From Tridacna crocea (Eukaryota > Mollusca > Bivalvia > Cardiida > Cardiidae), in contig OX031071.1 in the NCBI GenBank assembly GCA_943736015.1, positions 1,490,501 through 1,554,500 of the forward strand: 64,000 nt of DNA. The letters are read 5' to 3'. The notes below the pieces were generated by a model. It made no database searches. It was given only the letters and a program-made list of their open reading frames with translations, and was not told the origin of the DNA. Both the position numbers and the translations under genes were made by a program. Every line of letters starts with the position of its first letter. The first letter of the stretch is position 1. Positions 40,301 through 47,781 of the stretch are shown here, piece after piece.

Positions 40301-42782
40301 AAACGCTTGATACGAAAGACATAGAAACCGTTAACACAACACAATGTTCCTTTTGACATTGTCAGATCAGTCTCATCAGACTATCTTTTCAGCTTTTTAA
40401 CCCATTACCACACAATCCCTACTTCTGACGACCCTGAGTGAGAGGCCTTTAGAAAGCATTGTGAGAAAAGAAGAAAATGCTGGTAACCAGCATTTTCTCC
40501 TTTTCCCACAATGTTTTCTACCCTTCACAAAACAAATTTCAAATTTTCAGTCACTTTTATTTTGTCGACTGCAAATGCTCTCGATTTAGATAGGCCTAAA
40601 ATATTGTCGTTTGGTAAAGAGTTAATGCCTTTAACCAGCAAAGTTCCACAGATATCTTAATATAACATACTTGTGTGGTGCAAAACATCATTATTGATTA
40701 CTTTACTTCTAGTTTGGAACCATTATTGTCATACCCGCTTATATGAAATTTTGCATCCAGATTTACAGCTCAGGCAGTAAATGTACCCTTCAAATAAAAA
40801 GCCAATGGGAACACTGCAGAAGAATGAGCCATGCCTTGGCAGAAGGGAGTGTGATGTGGGTACTGCATGGTACCAAGCAAGTCATCTGATAATTATTGAT
40901 CCATAAAACAAGTTTTTTGTCAAACAAGGGAATGAATCATGAGGTAAACTGGTCCTTCCACAAGCTGAGATTGACTAAGAAGTGATAAGCTCAACCTAGG
41001 TCAGCCTGCACAGTCAGCACAGGCTGACCAGGGTCCATATAACTGCCTCAGTGTCAACATATTTGGAAAGTGTGGCAAGAATAGTTGATTAACTCTTACC
41101 AAACAACAGAATTTTAGACTTGTCCATATTGAAAGCACTTGCAGACAACAAAATAAACATAAATCAAAAACTGAAATTTGTTTCCAGATAGAAAACATTG
41201 TGGGAAAAGGAGAAAATGCTGGTTACCAGCATTTTCTCATTTTCACATAACTTTTTCAAGTCGTCTATCTCTGGGTCATAAAATCCAGGGATTGTTTGGT
41301 AAAGGGTTAATAAAAGATTCAAACAGGTCATGAGTCCAATTTTCATTTGCAGATATTTAGAAAAGCAACAATGCCAGAAATATTGAAAAAATGTCGTCTA
41401 CTTACTGGCTATCTAGAGGCACGAATCATAAAGAAGTATGGCTACCCAGAAACAGGAAGTGATGTCACTAATGGCTCCTCTGCTCCAGAAAAAAATGGCG
41501 TCAAAAATGAAAATCCAGTCTATGTTGAAATTTTCACCCCCAAAGATCCGGATCAGAGAGGAGCTCAGTTGTCTTTGTCATTTTCAATCAGTATCATTCA
41601 GGTGTTTGAGGAGTTAATGAAGAGGGGTGTTATTGTAAGTATTTTAGAATAATTTAACATCAGTTGTTTTCATGAACATTGGCAAGTTCTGATTGGGTGA
41701 TTTTTCTTTTTCATAGCTCCATGAAAAAATAAAATCACTTTGTTGCTGAACTACTTTTGCTGAAGGTTACTTTTATGGGTCCTACACATTTTTTCATAAG
41801 AATTGGCTGTAATGCTGACAAGCACAATAGAGTATCATGTGGTAAAGAGTTAACTCTTTACCATACGAGAAAATTTTAGACTAGTCCAAATTGAAAACAT
41901 TTGCAGATGACAAATTAAATGTGACAGAAAAATTGAAATTTGTTTTGGGAAGGGTAGAAAAAATTGTGGGAAAAAGAGAAAATGCTGGTTACCAGCATTT
42001 TCTCCTTTTCCCACAATGTTTTCCAAAGGCTTTTTTGTCAGAATGGTCAAAAGTCGGGATTGTGTGGTAAAGAGTTAACCCATTACCAAACAACAATATT
42101 TTAGACTGATCCACATCGAAGGAATCTGCAGACAACAAAATAAAAGTGACTGAAAAATTGAAATTTATTTTCTGAAGGGTAGAAAACATTGTGGGAAAAG
42201 GAGAAAATGCTGGTTACCAGCATTTTCTCCTCTTCCCCCAATATTTTCTAAAGGCTTCTTTCTCAGGGGCGTCAAAAGTAGGGATTGTGTGGTAATGGGT
42301 TAAGCAGACACCTATATTATACAACCAGCCCAACTTAAAAAATCCAGCTTTTACCTCCTAAATCTAAAAGATGAAATTTTGTGTTTCTGTTACGACTTTT
42401 GACCAAGAAACAACCTCTTCTGTGTATTTGTGTTTTATGGGTTAGTTGGATTCAATTTTCCCACAATGTTTTATCACCCTTCAGAGAGAGAAATTATCAT
42501 TTTGGCAACATTATTTTGTGATCTGCAAATGCTTTCATTTTGGACAAGTCCAGAAGCTCCAGAATTTTTGTTTAGTAAAGAGTTAAAAGAAATAAAGTTA
42601 CAGTTAGGCTTCCTGTAGTCTAAATTTGTTTTCAATTTTTTCCCAAACAGTGTGATGAAAGGAAACCCAGAGTTATTCGTATAGCACCAGCGCCATTGTA
42701 CTGTTCCTTCGAAGACGTCCACAGATTTATGAACTACCTCGACCAAGCTTTGAAAGCAGCGCATGAAAAAGAAGCTTTATGA
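28087..42782 (+). CDS. KYNU: Kynureninase (twelve coding exons, 504 aa)
   Basis: PLP-dependent hydrolase of the kynurenine pathway; cleaves kynurenine or 3-hydroxykynurenine to anthranilate or 3-hydroxyanthranilate plus alanine in the cytosol. All twelve exons have GT/AG borders and agree in phase. Visible active-site residues are NGLTVN and FPSD (Asp188), WDLAHA (Asp270 and His273), TYK with the Schiff-base Lys296 as the last codon of exon 8, Trp325 in GWWGHD, and the Asn in RLSNTP. The protein is longer than the 465-aa human enzyme because of an extended N-terminus and a loop in exon 11. The intron acceptor TTTTCGCTTTTAG ends 2 bp before the ATG, so at least one non-coding exon lies upstream. 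Introns carry about 35 repeat copies, but no exon is broken. Confidence 0.97.
28401..28627 (+). repeat. Family A element
   Basis: TTAACCATTTACCACACAAT to CATCTGGTAAAGGGTTAG. The apex is GGTAACC. Confidence 0.9.
28664..28775. repeat. Family B, left half
   Basis: CAGAGACCCAGATAGAGGGA to GTGAGACAATTCTAATG. It stops in the centre and joins a family A right arm. Confidence 0.82.
28777..28990 (+). repeat. Two family A right-arm fragments
   Basis: ATTTGTCATCTGCAAACGC to GTGAAAGGGTTAA (ends 28850), then TATTTGTCTTCTGCAAGTGC to TTGTTGTTTAGTTAA. Confidence 0.75.
28985..29206 (+). repeat. Family A element with shortened stem
   Basis: TTAACCCTTTCCCAAACAAT to GTTTGGGAAAGGGTTAA. The stem lacks AGGAGA on its left side. 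Confidence 0.9.
29238..29358 (+). CDS. KYNU: KYNU exon 2
   Basis: Acceptor TATGTCCACAG; donor GTAAGAC. Contains VDLSLVDPE and [14 protein letters not shown], the conserved kynureninase substrate-loop region. It starts only 31 bp after a family A element. Confidence 0.96.
29586..29811 (-). repeat. Family A element
   Basis: TTAATTCTTTACTACACCAG to GTGTGGTAAAGAGTTAA. It carries GACAAAATAAAGGTGA. Confidence 0.9.
29830..29926 (-). repeat. Family A hairpin fragment
   Basis: The stem with apex GGTCACC and both flanking AACATTGTGG / AAGTGTTTGC boundaries; arms absent. Confidence 0.75.
30103..30328 (-). repeat. Family A element
   Basis: TTAACTCATTACCAAATGAC to GTGTGGTAATGGGTTAA. It shares its right TTAA with the next copy. 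Confidence 0.93.
30325..30542 (-). repeat. Family A element sharing a TTAA with its neighbour
   Basis: TTAACAACAAAAATTTGGAC to GTGTGGTAAAGAGTTAA. The outer CTCTTTACCAAAC of the left terminus is missing, so only TTAAC remains of it. Confidence 0.9.
30630..30712 (+). CDS. KYNU: KYNU exon 3
   Basis: Acceptor ATACTTACAG; donor GTAAGTTG. Codes [19 protein letters not shown], matching the GHEVGKRPW region of the family. Confidence 0.94.
30838..31063 (-). repeat. Family A element
   Basis: TTAACCCTTTACCACACAAG to GTGTGGTAAAAGATTAA. The apex is GGTAACC, against the rule for this orientation. Confidence 0.9.
31064..31388. other. Intron sequence, nothing recognised
   Basis: KYNU intron 3; no repeat family copy or exon seen. 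Confidence 0.45.
31389..31552 (-). repeat. Family A copy, internally shortened
   Basis: TTAATTCTTTCCTATACAGG to GTGTGGTAAAGGGTG. Most of the inverse right arm is lost. Confidence 0.82.
31613..31674 (+). CDS. KYNU: KYNU exon 4
   Basis: Acceptor TTTTTTCTATAG; donor GTAAAT. Codes [20 protein letters not shown] with the PLP-phosphate-binding LTVN. Confidence 0.95.
31691..32075 (-). repeat. Family O element, reverse
   Basis: GTAGGATATCGAGAAATAAC to GTAATATTTTCACGAGTGGC. Only one arm of the large palindrome is kept. Confidence 0.78.
32135..32275 (+). repeat. tRNA-derived SINE
   Basis: CTTCATGCATGGCTTCGC, an A-box-like TGGTTAGGGTAATGG and a clear B box GGTTTGAATCC, then a tail CAGAGTTTGTTTG. Related sequence is at 33150-33600. 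Confidence 0.65.
32340..32510 (+). repeat. CTCACCTGAGCAC-type repeat fragment plus family E scrap
   Basis: TACTCACCTGAGCACAGAGC and CTCAAGGTGAG form a small inverted pair. TCTGATCTTGGATCTACACT (from 32479) is half of a family E hairpin. Confidence 0.6.
32640..32815. repeat. Family B element, left terminus missing
   Basis: Central pair GGGTACTCATTAGAATCGTC / GACGATTTTAATGAGAACCC; right end ATCACTCCCTTTATATAGAG. Confidence 0.88.
32869..32940 (+). CDS. KYNU: KYNU exon 5
   Basis: Acceptor TTTGATTTCAG; donor GTGAGT. Codes [20 protein letters not shown] then PSDH. Confidence 0.96.
33150..33600 (+). repeat. tRNA-derived SINE split by a family C element
   Basis: An A-box segment CTTTAGCTCAGTTGTTATGG at 33223 is separated from its B-box segment GGGTGTGAATCCTGCC at 33510 by the family C copy. 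The shared head CTCCTTCATGCATGGCTT and tail TCTGTTACAGACTTTGTTC match the SINE at 32135. Confidence 0.65.
33252..33479 (-). repeat. Family C hairpin element
   Basis: Ends TCAACCCTTTACC and GTAAAAGGTTAA. The stem GGTGAAATTGCTTG / CGAGCAATTTCACC is enclosed by ACAAAA / TTTTGCC. The long arm contains CAGCAAGGATGAAGCCG. Confidence 0.88.
33645..33873 (-). repeat. Family A element
   Basis: TTAACTCTTTACCAGATGAC to GTGTGGTAAAGGGTTAA. The apex is GGTTACC. Confidence 0.92.
34134..34208 (+). CDS. KYNU: KYNU exon 6
   Basis: Acceptor TTTTCTTTCAG; donor GTAAGT. Starts [20 protein letters not shown]. Confidence 0.95.
34237..34355 (-). repeat. Family A inverse right-arm half
   Basis: CCCTTTTCCAAACAACAAG to TAGGGTACAAAACGCTG. 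The hairpin is absent. Confidence 0.7.
34362..34573 (+). repeat. Family A element
   Basis: CTCTTTACCACACAGTCCAG to TTGTTGTATGGTG. The apex is GGCAACC. Confidence 0.85.
34615..34761 (+). CDS. KYNU: KYNU exon 7
   Basis: Acceptor TTTTTTTTTAG; donor GTACTA. Codes [20 protein letters not shown], the strand preceding the PLP-binding Asp. Confidence 0.96.
34919..35146 (+). repeat. Family A element
   Basis: TTAACCCGTTCCCAAACAAT to CGTTTGGTAAAGGGTTAA. The apex is GGTAACC. Confidence 0.93.
35357..35573 (-). repeat. Family A-prime element
   Basis: TTAACCCTTTCCCAAGTGAC to TTGTTTGGGAAAGGGTTAA. The stem is GAAATTGCTCG around TTA. Confidence 0.92.
35584..35811 (+). repeat. Family C element
   Basis: TTAACCCTTTACTCCATAGA to CTTATGGGGTAATGGGTTAA. 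The stem is GGTGAAATTGCTCG, and the long arm contains CATATACACATAAGATACGG. Confidence 0.92.
35871..36083 (+). repeat. Family A element, left half of stem deleted
   Basis: TTAACCCATTTCCACTCAAT to GTGTGGTAAACAGTTAA. It ends 27 bp before the exon 8 start. Confidence 0.88.
36110..36208 (+). CDS. KYNU: KYNU exon 8 (PLP lysine)
   Basis: Acceptor TTTATACAG; donor GTAAAC. Carries WDLAHAAGN and ends WCTYK, so the cofactor-binding lysine is the last codon. Confidence 0.97.
36250..36408 (+). repeat. Family A copy, decayed and partly duplicated
   Basis: Two left-arm starts (ACCCTTCACTTTATAATC and GCCACACAATTCTGC). The second ends at the apex GGTAACC. Confidence 0.65.
36525..36826 (+). repeat. Family S repeat
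   Basis: GCCTATCTGTCCGTGTGTC to TCAGTGACAGCTCTAGTTG. A second copy is at 43835. Its end lies 8 bp before the exon 9 pyrimidine tract. Confidence 0.7.
36835..36961 (+). CDS. KYNU: KYNU exon 9
   Basis: Acceptor TATATTTTGGCAG; donor GTAAGT. Starts [18 protein letters not shown] and includes [15 protein letters not shown]. Confidence 0.97.
37215..37400. repeat. Family L SINE-like copy, diverged
   Basis: CATTTTCAACATTATTTCGG, CTTTCCTGGAGTTTTTCTT and CTGGCTGTTTTCCCACATGA in the family order. Confidence 0.7.
37438..37558 (-). repeat. Family A half element
   Basis: Hairpin with apex GGTTACC and inverse left arm to GTTGTGTGGTATGGAG. Confidence 0.78.
37560..37790 (-). repeat. Family A element
   Basis: TACCCTTTACCAAATAACAT to TTGTATGTCAACGGCTTAA. 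The apex is GGTAACC, against the rule. Confidence 0.85.
37864..37954 (-). repeat. Family A half element
   Basis: CCAGCATTTTCTGTTTTGCC to GTGTGGCAAAGAATTAA. First of three units chained through shared TTAAs. Confidence 0.82.
37951..38179 (+). repeat. Family A element, chained
   Basis: TTAACTCTTTACCACACAAT to ATGTGGTAAACAGTTAA. Both TTAAs are shared with neighbours. Confidence 0.93.
38176..38402 (-). repeat. Family A-prime element, chained
   Basis: TTAACCCTTTCCCAAATGAC to TTTTGGAAAGGGTTAA. It ends 24 bp before KYNU exon 10. Confidence 0.93.
38426..38511 (+). CDS. KYNU: KYNU exon 10
   Basis: Acceptor TTTTTTTACCCAG; donor GTAAAT. Codes [19 protein letters not shown]; the Asn contacts the cofactor-substrate site in known enzymes. 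Confidence 0.96.
39480..39707 (+). pseudogene. Possible zinc-finger ORF inside the hAT-like element
   Basis: A 75-codon frame with [20 protein letters not shown] and VSQHPKCS, similar in layout to the Trp plus CxxC...H zinc fingers at the N-terminus of some transposases. The link is my inference; no catalytic domain is present. Confidence 0.3.
39709..39845 (+). repeat. Family A right half
   Basis: ATATTCTCCTTTTCCCACAA to GTTTGGTGAAGAGTTAA, nested in the hAT-like element. Confidence 0.82.
40397..40625 (+). repeat. Family A element
   Basis: TTAACCCATTACCACACAAT to CGTTTGGTAAAGAGTTAA. The apex is GGTAACC. Confidence 0.93.
40626..41088. other. Intron sequence
   Basis: A short palindrome, CAGCCTGCACAGTCAGCACA then GGCTGACC, lies at about 41000-41030. 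Nothing else is recognised. Confidence 0.45.
41089..41310 (-). repeat. Family A element
   Basis: TTAACTCTTACCAAACAACA to ATTGTTTGGTAAAGGGTTAA. The apex is GGTTACC. Confidence 0.92.
41353..41634 (+). CDS. KYNU: KYNU exon 11
   Basis: Acceptor TTTCATTTGCAG; donor GTAAGT. Contains [15 protein letters not shown], then an extra loop rich in Gly, Ser and Asn (about residues 411-430) absent from the human enzyme, then [20 protein letters not shown]. Confidence 0.96.
41850..42078 (-). repeat. Family A element
   Basis: TTAACTCTTTACCATACGAG to GTGTGGTAAAGAGTTAA. A stray ATGTGGTAAAGAG precedes it, and its right TTAA is shared. Confidence 0.93.
42075..42303 (-). repeat. Family A element, chained
   Basis: TTAACCCATTACCAAACAAC to GTGTGGTAATGGGTTAA. 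Confidence 0.93.
42456..42586 (+). repeat. Family A right half
   Basis: TTCCCACAATGTTTTATCAC to TTGTTTAGTAAAGAGTTAA. Confidence 0.82.
42651..42782 (+). CDS. KYNU: KYNU exon 12 and stop
   Basis: Acceptor TTTTTTCCCAAACAG. Codes [19 protein letters not shown] and ends HEKEAL before TGA. Confidence 0.97.
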   Translation, partial: CDERKPRVIRIAPAPLYCSFEDVHRFMNYLDQALKAAHEKEAL

Positions 42783-42885
42783 TGGATTGACCAGCATGTA
42801 TTTTATTTGTAATCCTTTATATTATTGGCTGATTTAAACTATGCTGTTTTCGGAGGTAATAGTCAAACAATGGGAGTATTGTCAC

Positions 42886-43114
42886 TTAACTCATTAACAA
42901 ACGACAATATTTTAGGCTGGTCCAAATTAAAAGCATTTGCAGATGACAAAATAAAAGTGACAGAAAATTTGAAATTTGTTTTGTGAAGTGTAGAAAACAT
43001 CATGGGAAAAGGAGAAAATGCTGGTTACCAGCACTTTCTCCTTTTACCACAATGTTTTCTAAAGGCTTTTTTCTCAAGGTCGTCAAAAGTAGGTATTGTG
43101 TGGTAATGGGTTAA
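42886..43114 (-). repeat. Family A element downstream of KYNU
   Basis: TTAACTCATTAACAAACGAC to GTGTGGTAATGGGTTAA. It contains AATAAA at 42950-42955. Confidence 0.93.
42950..42955 (+). promoter_or_regulatory. Candidate KYNU poly(A) signal inside a family A element
   Basis: AATAAA in GACAAAATAAAAGTGAC, 168 bp after the stop codon and the first such hexamer downstream. Confidence 0.4.
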
Positions 43115-43205
43115 ACCTGCGGAGAAAAGGTAGAAAATGTTGTGGAAAAAGGAGAAATGCTGGTTAGCAGCATTTTCTTCTTTTTCCACAATGTTTTCAA
43201 AAGCC
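43115..43205 (-). repeat. Family A hairpin fragment
   Basis: Stem GGAGAAATGCTGG / CAGCATTTTCTTC with apex GGTTAGC. Confidence 0.8.
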
Positions 43206-43247
43206 ATAAAGTAGTTTCAACTTGTACATGTAATCATTTGTTAATGT

Positions 43248-43456
43248 GAACTCTTTACCACACAATCCCTACTTTTATCTGAGAAAGAAGTTTTTGAAAA
43301 CATTGTGGGAAAAGAAGAAAATGTTGGTAACCAGCATCTTCTCCTTTTCCCGCAATGTTTTCTACCTTTCCTAAAACAAATATTGAGTCACATCAATTTT
43401 GTCTGCAAATGCTTTCCATTTGGACTAGTCTAAAATTGTCGTTTGGTAAAGAGTTA
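43248..43456 (+). repeat. Family A element
   Basis: AACTCTTTACCACACAATCC to CGTTTGGTAAAGAGTTAA. The apex is GGTAACC. Confidence 0.9.
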
Positions 43457-43494
43457 ATGTTGAAGGAAGTTTTTCCTTTGTTAAAGTTTGTAGG

Positions 43495-43735
43495 ATGTTT
43501 AATGCCATTTTCAACATTATTTCAGTTATATCATAGCTGCCAGTGTTCCAATCCATGCATTCCTTGAGTTTTTGTTACCAGAACTTTACACTATGTTCTT
43601 CCCAAGCCACTGGCTGCTTTCTTACATAACTATCATCAAAACAATGATTAGCGGTGAGAAGGCAATGGGTCCTATTACAACGACAATCGTCAATCTCCGG
43701 AAATTGGCCGAGTTGCAGATTTGAACCAGTAACCC
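43495..43735. repeat. Family L SINE-like copy
   Basis: CATTTTCAACATTATTTCAG, CCAAGCCACTGGCTGCTTTC and, at the tRNA-like end, GATTTGAACCAG, a B box on the opposite strand. Confidence 0.78.
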
Positions 43736-43834
43736 CGTTCTCTAGTCTTTACTACCATTGACTGGGCTACTGGGGCTCAGCACCATCTGTTATAGATCAG
43801 CTTTTGGGTGACCACATTGTAAATCCCCTCCCCC

Positions 43835-44117
43835 CCACCATGAAGTGGAGAGAGGTCCGTCCGTCTCTCTGTCCGTAGACACGAATTTGTCCGCAACAAT
43901 ACTCCAAAGGTGTTTCACATACTGTACTCAAATTTACACAAAGGGTTCCTGTAAATATAAACTTGTGCATGTGCAGTTTTTATGACCCTGCTGCAATTTG
44001 TTATGGAATTATCTCCCTTTGTGTACTAAACCAGTTTGCATTCTGCGATGCAGACCTGTTTTTGTGACAAGGAGTTGGCGGGGGGTATAATCATATTTAG
44101 TGATAGCTCTAGTTTTT
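43835..44117 (+). repeat. Family S repeat
   Basis: GTCCGTCCGTCTCTCTGTCC to TTTAGTGATAGCTCTAGTTT. Confidence 0.7.
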
Positions 44118-44328
44118 TCATGATTATAGTAATTTTTATTATTGATGATTATAGTAATTTATTTAATTATCAAAAGTATTTCTCTTGAGATAATGTAGGT
44201 CAAGATTAGTGCAACAGGGGTTGGGCACCATTGTTTTATATGATTATTTGTATGTCTTTTTTATTATTATAATTGAATATTCAGGAATCACATTTACATT
44301 ATATTTATTGAGATTTTTTTCTTTAATT

Positions 44329-44408
44329 GTTAGAAAACATTGTGGAAAAAGGAGAGAAAATGCCCACAATTGTTTTTACTCTATCAAGCACAGGAATCAT
44401 CATTTAAC
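44329..44408 (+). repeat. Family A fragment with stem deletion
   Basis: AAACATTGTGGAAAAAGGAG joined to CCACAATTGTTTTTACTC. Confidence 0.7.
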
Positions 44409-44630
44409 TCTTTACCACACAATCCTGACTTTTAATGACGCCAACAAGAAAGTCACTTGAAAACATTGTGGGAAAAGGAGAAAATGCAGGTTACCGGCAT
44501 TTTCTCTTTTTCCCACAATATTTTCTACCCTTCACGAAACAGATTTCAAATTTTCAGTCACTTATTTTGGCTTCTGCAAATGCTTTCAATTTGGACCAGT
44601 CCAAAATTTTGTCATCTGGTAATGAGTTAA
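44403..44630 (+). repeat. Family A element
   Basis: TTAACTCTTTACCACACAAT to CATCTGGTAATGAGTTAA. The apex is GGTTACC, against the rule. Confidence 0.92.
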
Positions 44631-44659
44631 GATAACCTAATTTGTTGTCTGCAAATGTT

Positions 44660-44880
44660 TTTAACCCTTTACTCCATAGATACTCATTTTTACACATTGC
44701 TTGTAGGAGTCTTTGAAAAAACATTTTGGCGAAAGGTAAAATTGCTCAGGACGAGCAATTTTACCTTTTGCCACAATGTTTTCTATGCTATCAAAAGGTG
44801 TCATATACACATAAGAAACGACATCATCCTTGCTGTTATTTAGGGTCAGTTAGAGATACAATAGATGGGGTAAAGGGTTA
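44660..44880 (+). repeat. Family C element
   Basis: ACCCTTTACTCCATAGATAC to GATGGGGTAAAGGGTTAA. The stem is GTAAAATTGCTC around AGGAC. Confidence 0.9.
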
Positions 44881-45307
44881 AATTGGTCTAGTCAAAAATT
44901 TTGTTGTTTGATAAAGTGTTGAAGTACTGTGGTGGATGGCTTAGCTCATTACCTAATGTTTGTGTATGTGAAGTGCTGTGCCATAAATTGCTGTCTTTGG
45001 GTAAAATATAACATTACAAATAAAAATTTCTAATTCTTTGTTTATTTTTTCAATCTTTTTTTAATTGAAACACACATTAAATTATCACAAAAAAATATTA
45101 CAAAACTCTGGTCCAACATTGATTTCAAAATATTTCTTGTCATGAGAATGTTAGAATTAATTCTTGGGTGGCATATTATATATATATCTGTATCTAGTAT
45201 ATTTAAGGAATACCCACAACAAAGATTCGGGGAAAGGAGCTATGGTTCTATGACTAAGATAACCCGGTCCATACTCACCTGCCATTCTTCAGATCATTCA
45301 TGGTCAT

Positions 45308-45460
45308 AATTATTCTTAAGAATTTTCTAAATTTGAAAGTAACACAACTTCCGATTGGCCAAACCAAACAGCTTCAGAATATTCAGAATTCTTCAGAATA
45401 TTCTTCCTCAAAATTATTCTCAAGAATTTTCTACATTTGTGTGTAACACAATTTTTTATT
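45308..45460. repeat. Family M element
   Basis: ATTCTTAAGAATTTTCTAAA and AACACAACTTCCGATTGGCC with inverted counterparts. Confidence 0.7.
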
Positions 45461-45593
45461 TACCCTTTACCACACAATTCCACTTTTAATGACTCTGGGA
45501 ATGAAGCCTTTTGAAAACATTGTGGAAAAAGGAGAAAATGCTGGTAACCAGCATTTTCTCCTTTTCCCATAATGTTTTCTATCCTATCAATGA

Positions 45594-47000
45594 ACTAGAA
45601 GGCCCTGAAGGGCCTGAATATGCTCTACTGGCAGAGAGTTTGCTTTCAAATAAAGCATACATAGGAATTCATTACGCAAAAATACAAAATAAATTGACAT
45701 TTTCAACTCAAAATGGCTACTTTTCCATTACTGTTGGTTGAATTTTTTCAAACTCAACAGGGTTAAAAAGCTATAGATGGGATAAACAAGCTGAAAAATT
45801 CATAAAATCTTATCACAAATAAATACTTTATCATGTAAACAGGCAATGAAATTGTTCAATTTGAAAAGACTACTTTTCCCATACTGTTTGTCAGATTTTT
45901 TTCAAAATTGATAGGATTAAAGCTTTTGATGAGATTAACAAACTCTGCAAGTTTCACGGAAGTCTGACCAAAAATGAAGACTTAATCGCGCAAACAAGAA
46001 ATGAAAGTTTTCAACTTGAAATGGCTACTTTTCCCATACTCTATGTTGGAATTTTTTCAAAATCAATAGGGTAAAAGCTATTGATAAGATAAACAAACTC
46101 TGCAAGTTTCATGGAAATCTGACCTAAAATGAAGACTTTATTGCGTAAACAAGAAATGTAAATTTCAAACTTCAAATGGCTACTTTTCCGATACTGTTTG
46201 TTGGATTTTTTTGAAAATCAATAGGGTTAAAGCTATTGATGAGATAAATAAACTGTGCGAGTTTCACGAAAATCTGACAACAAATGAAGACTTTATCGTG
46301 TAAACAAGAATTGGAAATTTTCAACTTGAAATGGCTACTTTTCCCATATTGTTTGTCGGATTTTTCTAAAAATCAATAGGGTTGAAGCTATTGATGAGAT
46401 AAACAAACTGTGCAAGTTTCACGAAAATCTGACAACAAATGAAGACTATAGCGCGTAAACAAAAATTGGAAATTTTCAAATTGAAATGGCTACTTTTCCA
46501 ACATTGTTTGTTGGATTTTTCTCAAAATCATTAGGGTTGAAGCTATTGATGAGATTAACAAACTGTGCAAGTTTCATGAAAATCTGACGACAAATGAAGA
46601 CTTTATCGCGTAAACAAGAATTGGAAATTTTCAACTTGAAATGGCTACTTTTCCCATACTGTTTGTCGGATTTTTCTCAAAATCAATAGGGTTGAAGCTA
46701 TTGATGAGATAAATAAACTGTGCAAGTTTCACGAAAATCTGACAACAAATGAAGACTTTATCGCGTAAACAAGAATTGGAAATTTCCAACTTGAAATGGC
46801 TACTTTTCCAATATTGTTTGTTGGATTTTTCTCAAAATCAATAGGGTTGAAGCTATTGATGAGATAAACAAACTGTGCAAGTTTCACGAAAATCTGACAA
46901 CAAATGCAGACTTTATTGCGTAAACAAGAAAAAGACTAACGGACGGACGACGGAAACCCCGCCATGACATAAGCTCTGCTGGCTGAAAGCCAGTAGAGCT
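45594..47000 (+). mobile_element. Satellite-bearing element, Helitron-like in layout
   Basis: It starts CTAGAAGGCCCTGAAGGGCC (itself a small palindrome) with TGCTCTACTGGCAGAG, holds a 155-bp tandem array, and ends with GACGGACGACGG and the hairpin AGCTCTGCTGGC / GCCAGTAGAGCT. It has no long terminal inverted repeats, no coding sequence and no visible target duplication. A subterminal 3-prime hairpin and internal tandem repeats fit Helitron-like non-autonomous elements; that class is inference. Confidence 0.7.
45770..46930. repeat. 155-bp tandem repeat, ~7.5 copies
   Basis: GATGAGATAAACAAACTGTG recurs at about 45928, 46083, 46238, 46393, 46548, 46703 and 46858, exactly 155 bp apart each time. 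Units to the right are more alike than those to the left. Confidence 0.96.
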
Positions 47001-47094
47001 AAAAATTACACCGTTTGAGCTTGAGTGAAATTGTCGCATGCAAATGTTTTCAATTTGGATAATCTAACATCTAGTTGTCTGGTATAAGGGTTCA

Positions 47095-47205
47095 CAAAAG
47101 CAGTATTTTAGCTAAAGCAAATGGTTTAGCCAATCAAAAGCAGTGCTACTTTCTGATATCAGAATTGGGCTAAGAATATTCTAAAGAACTGTTGGTGAAT
47201 ACGAA
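47095..47205. repeat. Family M element
   Basis: AATGGTTTAGCCAATCAAAA and TTGGTGAATACGAACC. Confidence 0.65.
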
Positions 47206-47363
47206 CCGTGAAGCTCTGCTTGGCAAGGCATTTTAAACAATTTTACACAACTCTACAAATTAACCTTAGAGCACCAAAGCAAAAACAAGTTTGAATTTAG
47301 CCTGTGAAACAAAAAGCACTGCTATAAGTTCATTTTTCAAGAATGTTTCACAAAATATTGCAG

Positions 47364-47422
47364 TGTGGATCACAGATTAGACTTCACATTCTGTACAATC
47401 TGATCTTGATCTACACTGCCTA
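47364..47422. repeat. Family E hairpin
   Basis: TGGATCACAGATTAGACTTC and TACAATCTGATCTTGATCTA. Confidence 0.75.
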
Positions 47423-47461
47423 TAAAAGTAACTTAACAGAATGTTTTGCAAAATGATGTAA

Positions 47462-47520
47462 TGTGGATCACAGATCAGACTGCACATTCCATACTATCTG
47501 ATCTAGATCCAGACTACCTA
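47462..47520. repeat. Family E hairpin
   Basis: TGGATCACAGATCAGACTGC and ACTATCTGATCTAGATCCAG, 100 bp from the previous one with similar flanks. Confidence 0.75.
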
Positions 47521-47781
47521 TACAAGCAATATGTGGTTAGCACTCTATGGCTTTAAGGCAACAATCCGATTGAAAAGAATCTACCAAACTATGCAACTCT
47601 GCTCAGCAGACATAAATAAAGCTTTCTAAATCTAAAGTAAGATTGGTCAGAATGTGTTTTAGCTTGCTGAAGGCCACTCAAACTGACCAAGTTGAGGTGT
47701 AGATCAAGATCAGACAGTGCAGAATTTCTGTAGTTCTGTACCCTTGATTTCTTTTATCTGCTCCGTTTTACATTCCATTAC

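Larger units (their letters stand above)
45459..47092 (+). repeat. Family A element split by a 1.4-kb insertion
   Basis: Left arm and hairpin (45459 to about 45593, apex GGTAACC) and right arm (ACACCGTTTGAGCTTGAGTG to GTATAAGGGTT) are parted by the satellite-bearing element. Confidence 0.88.

Noticed and set aside
43025..43207. Extra KYNU 3-prime exon
   Set aside because: The stop codon at 42782 follows the conserved C-terminal segment, and downstream sequence is family A.
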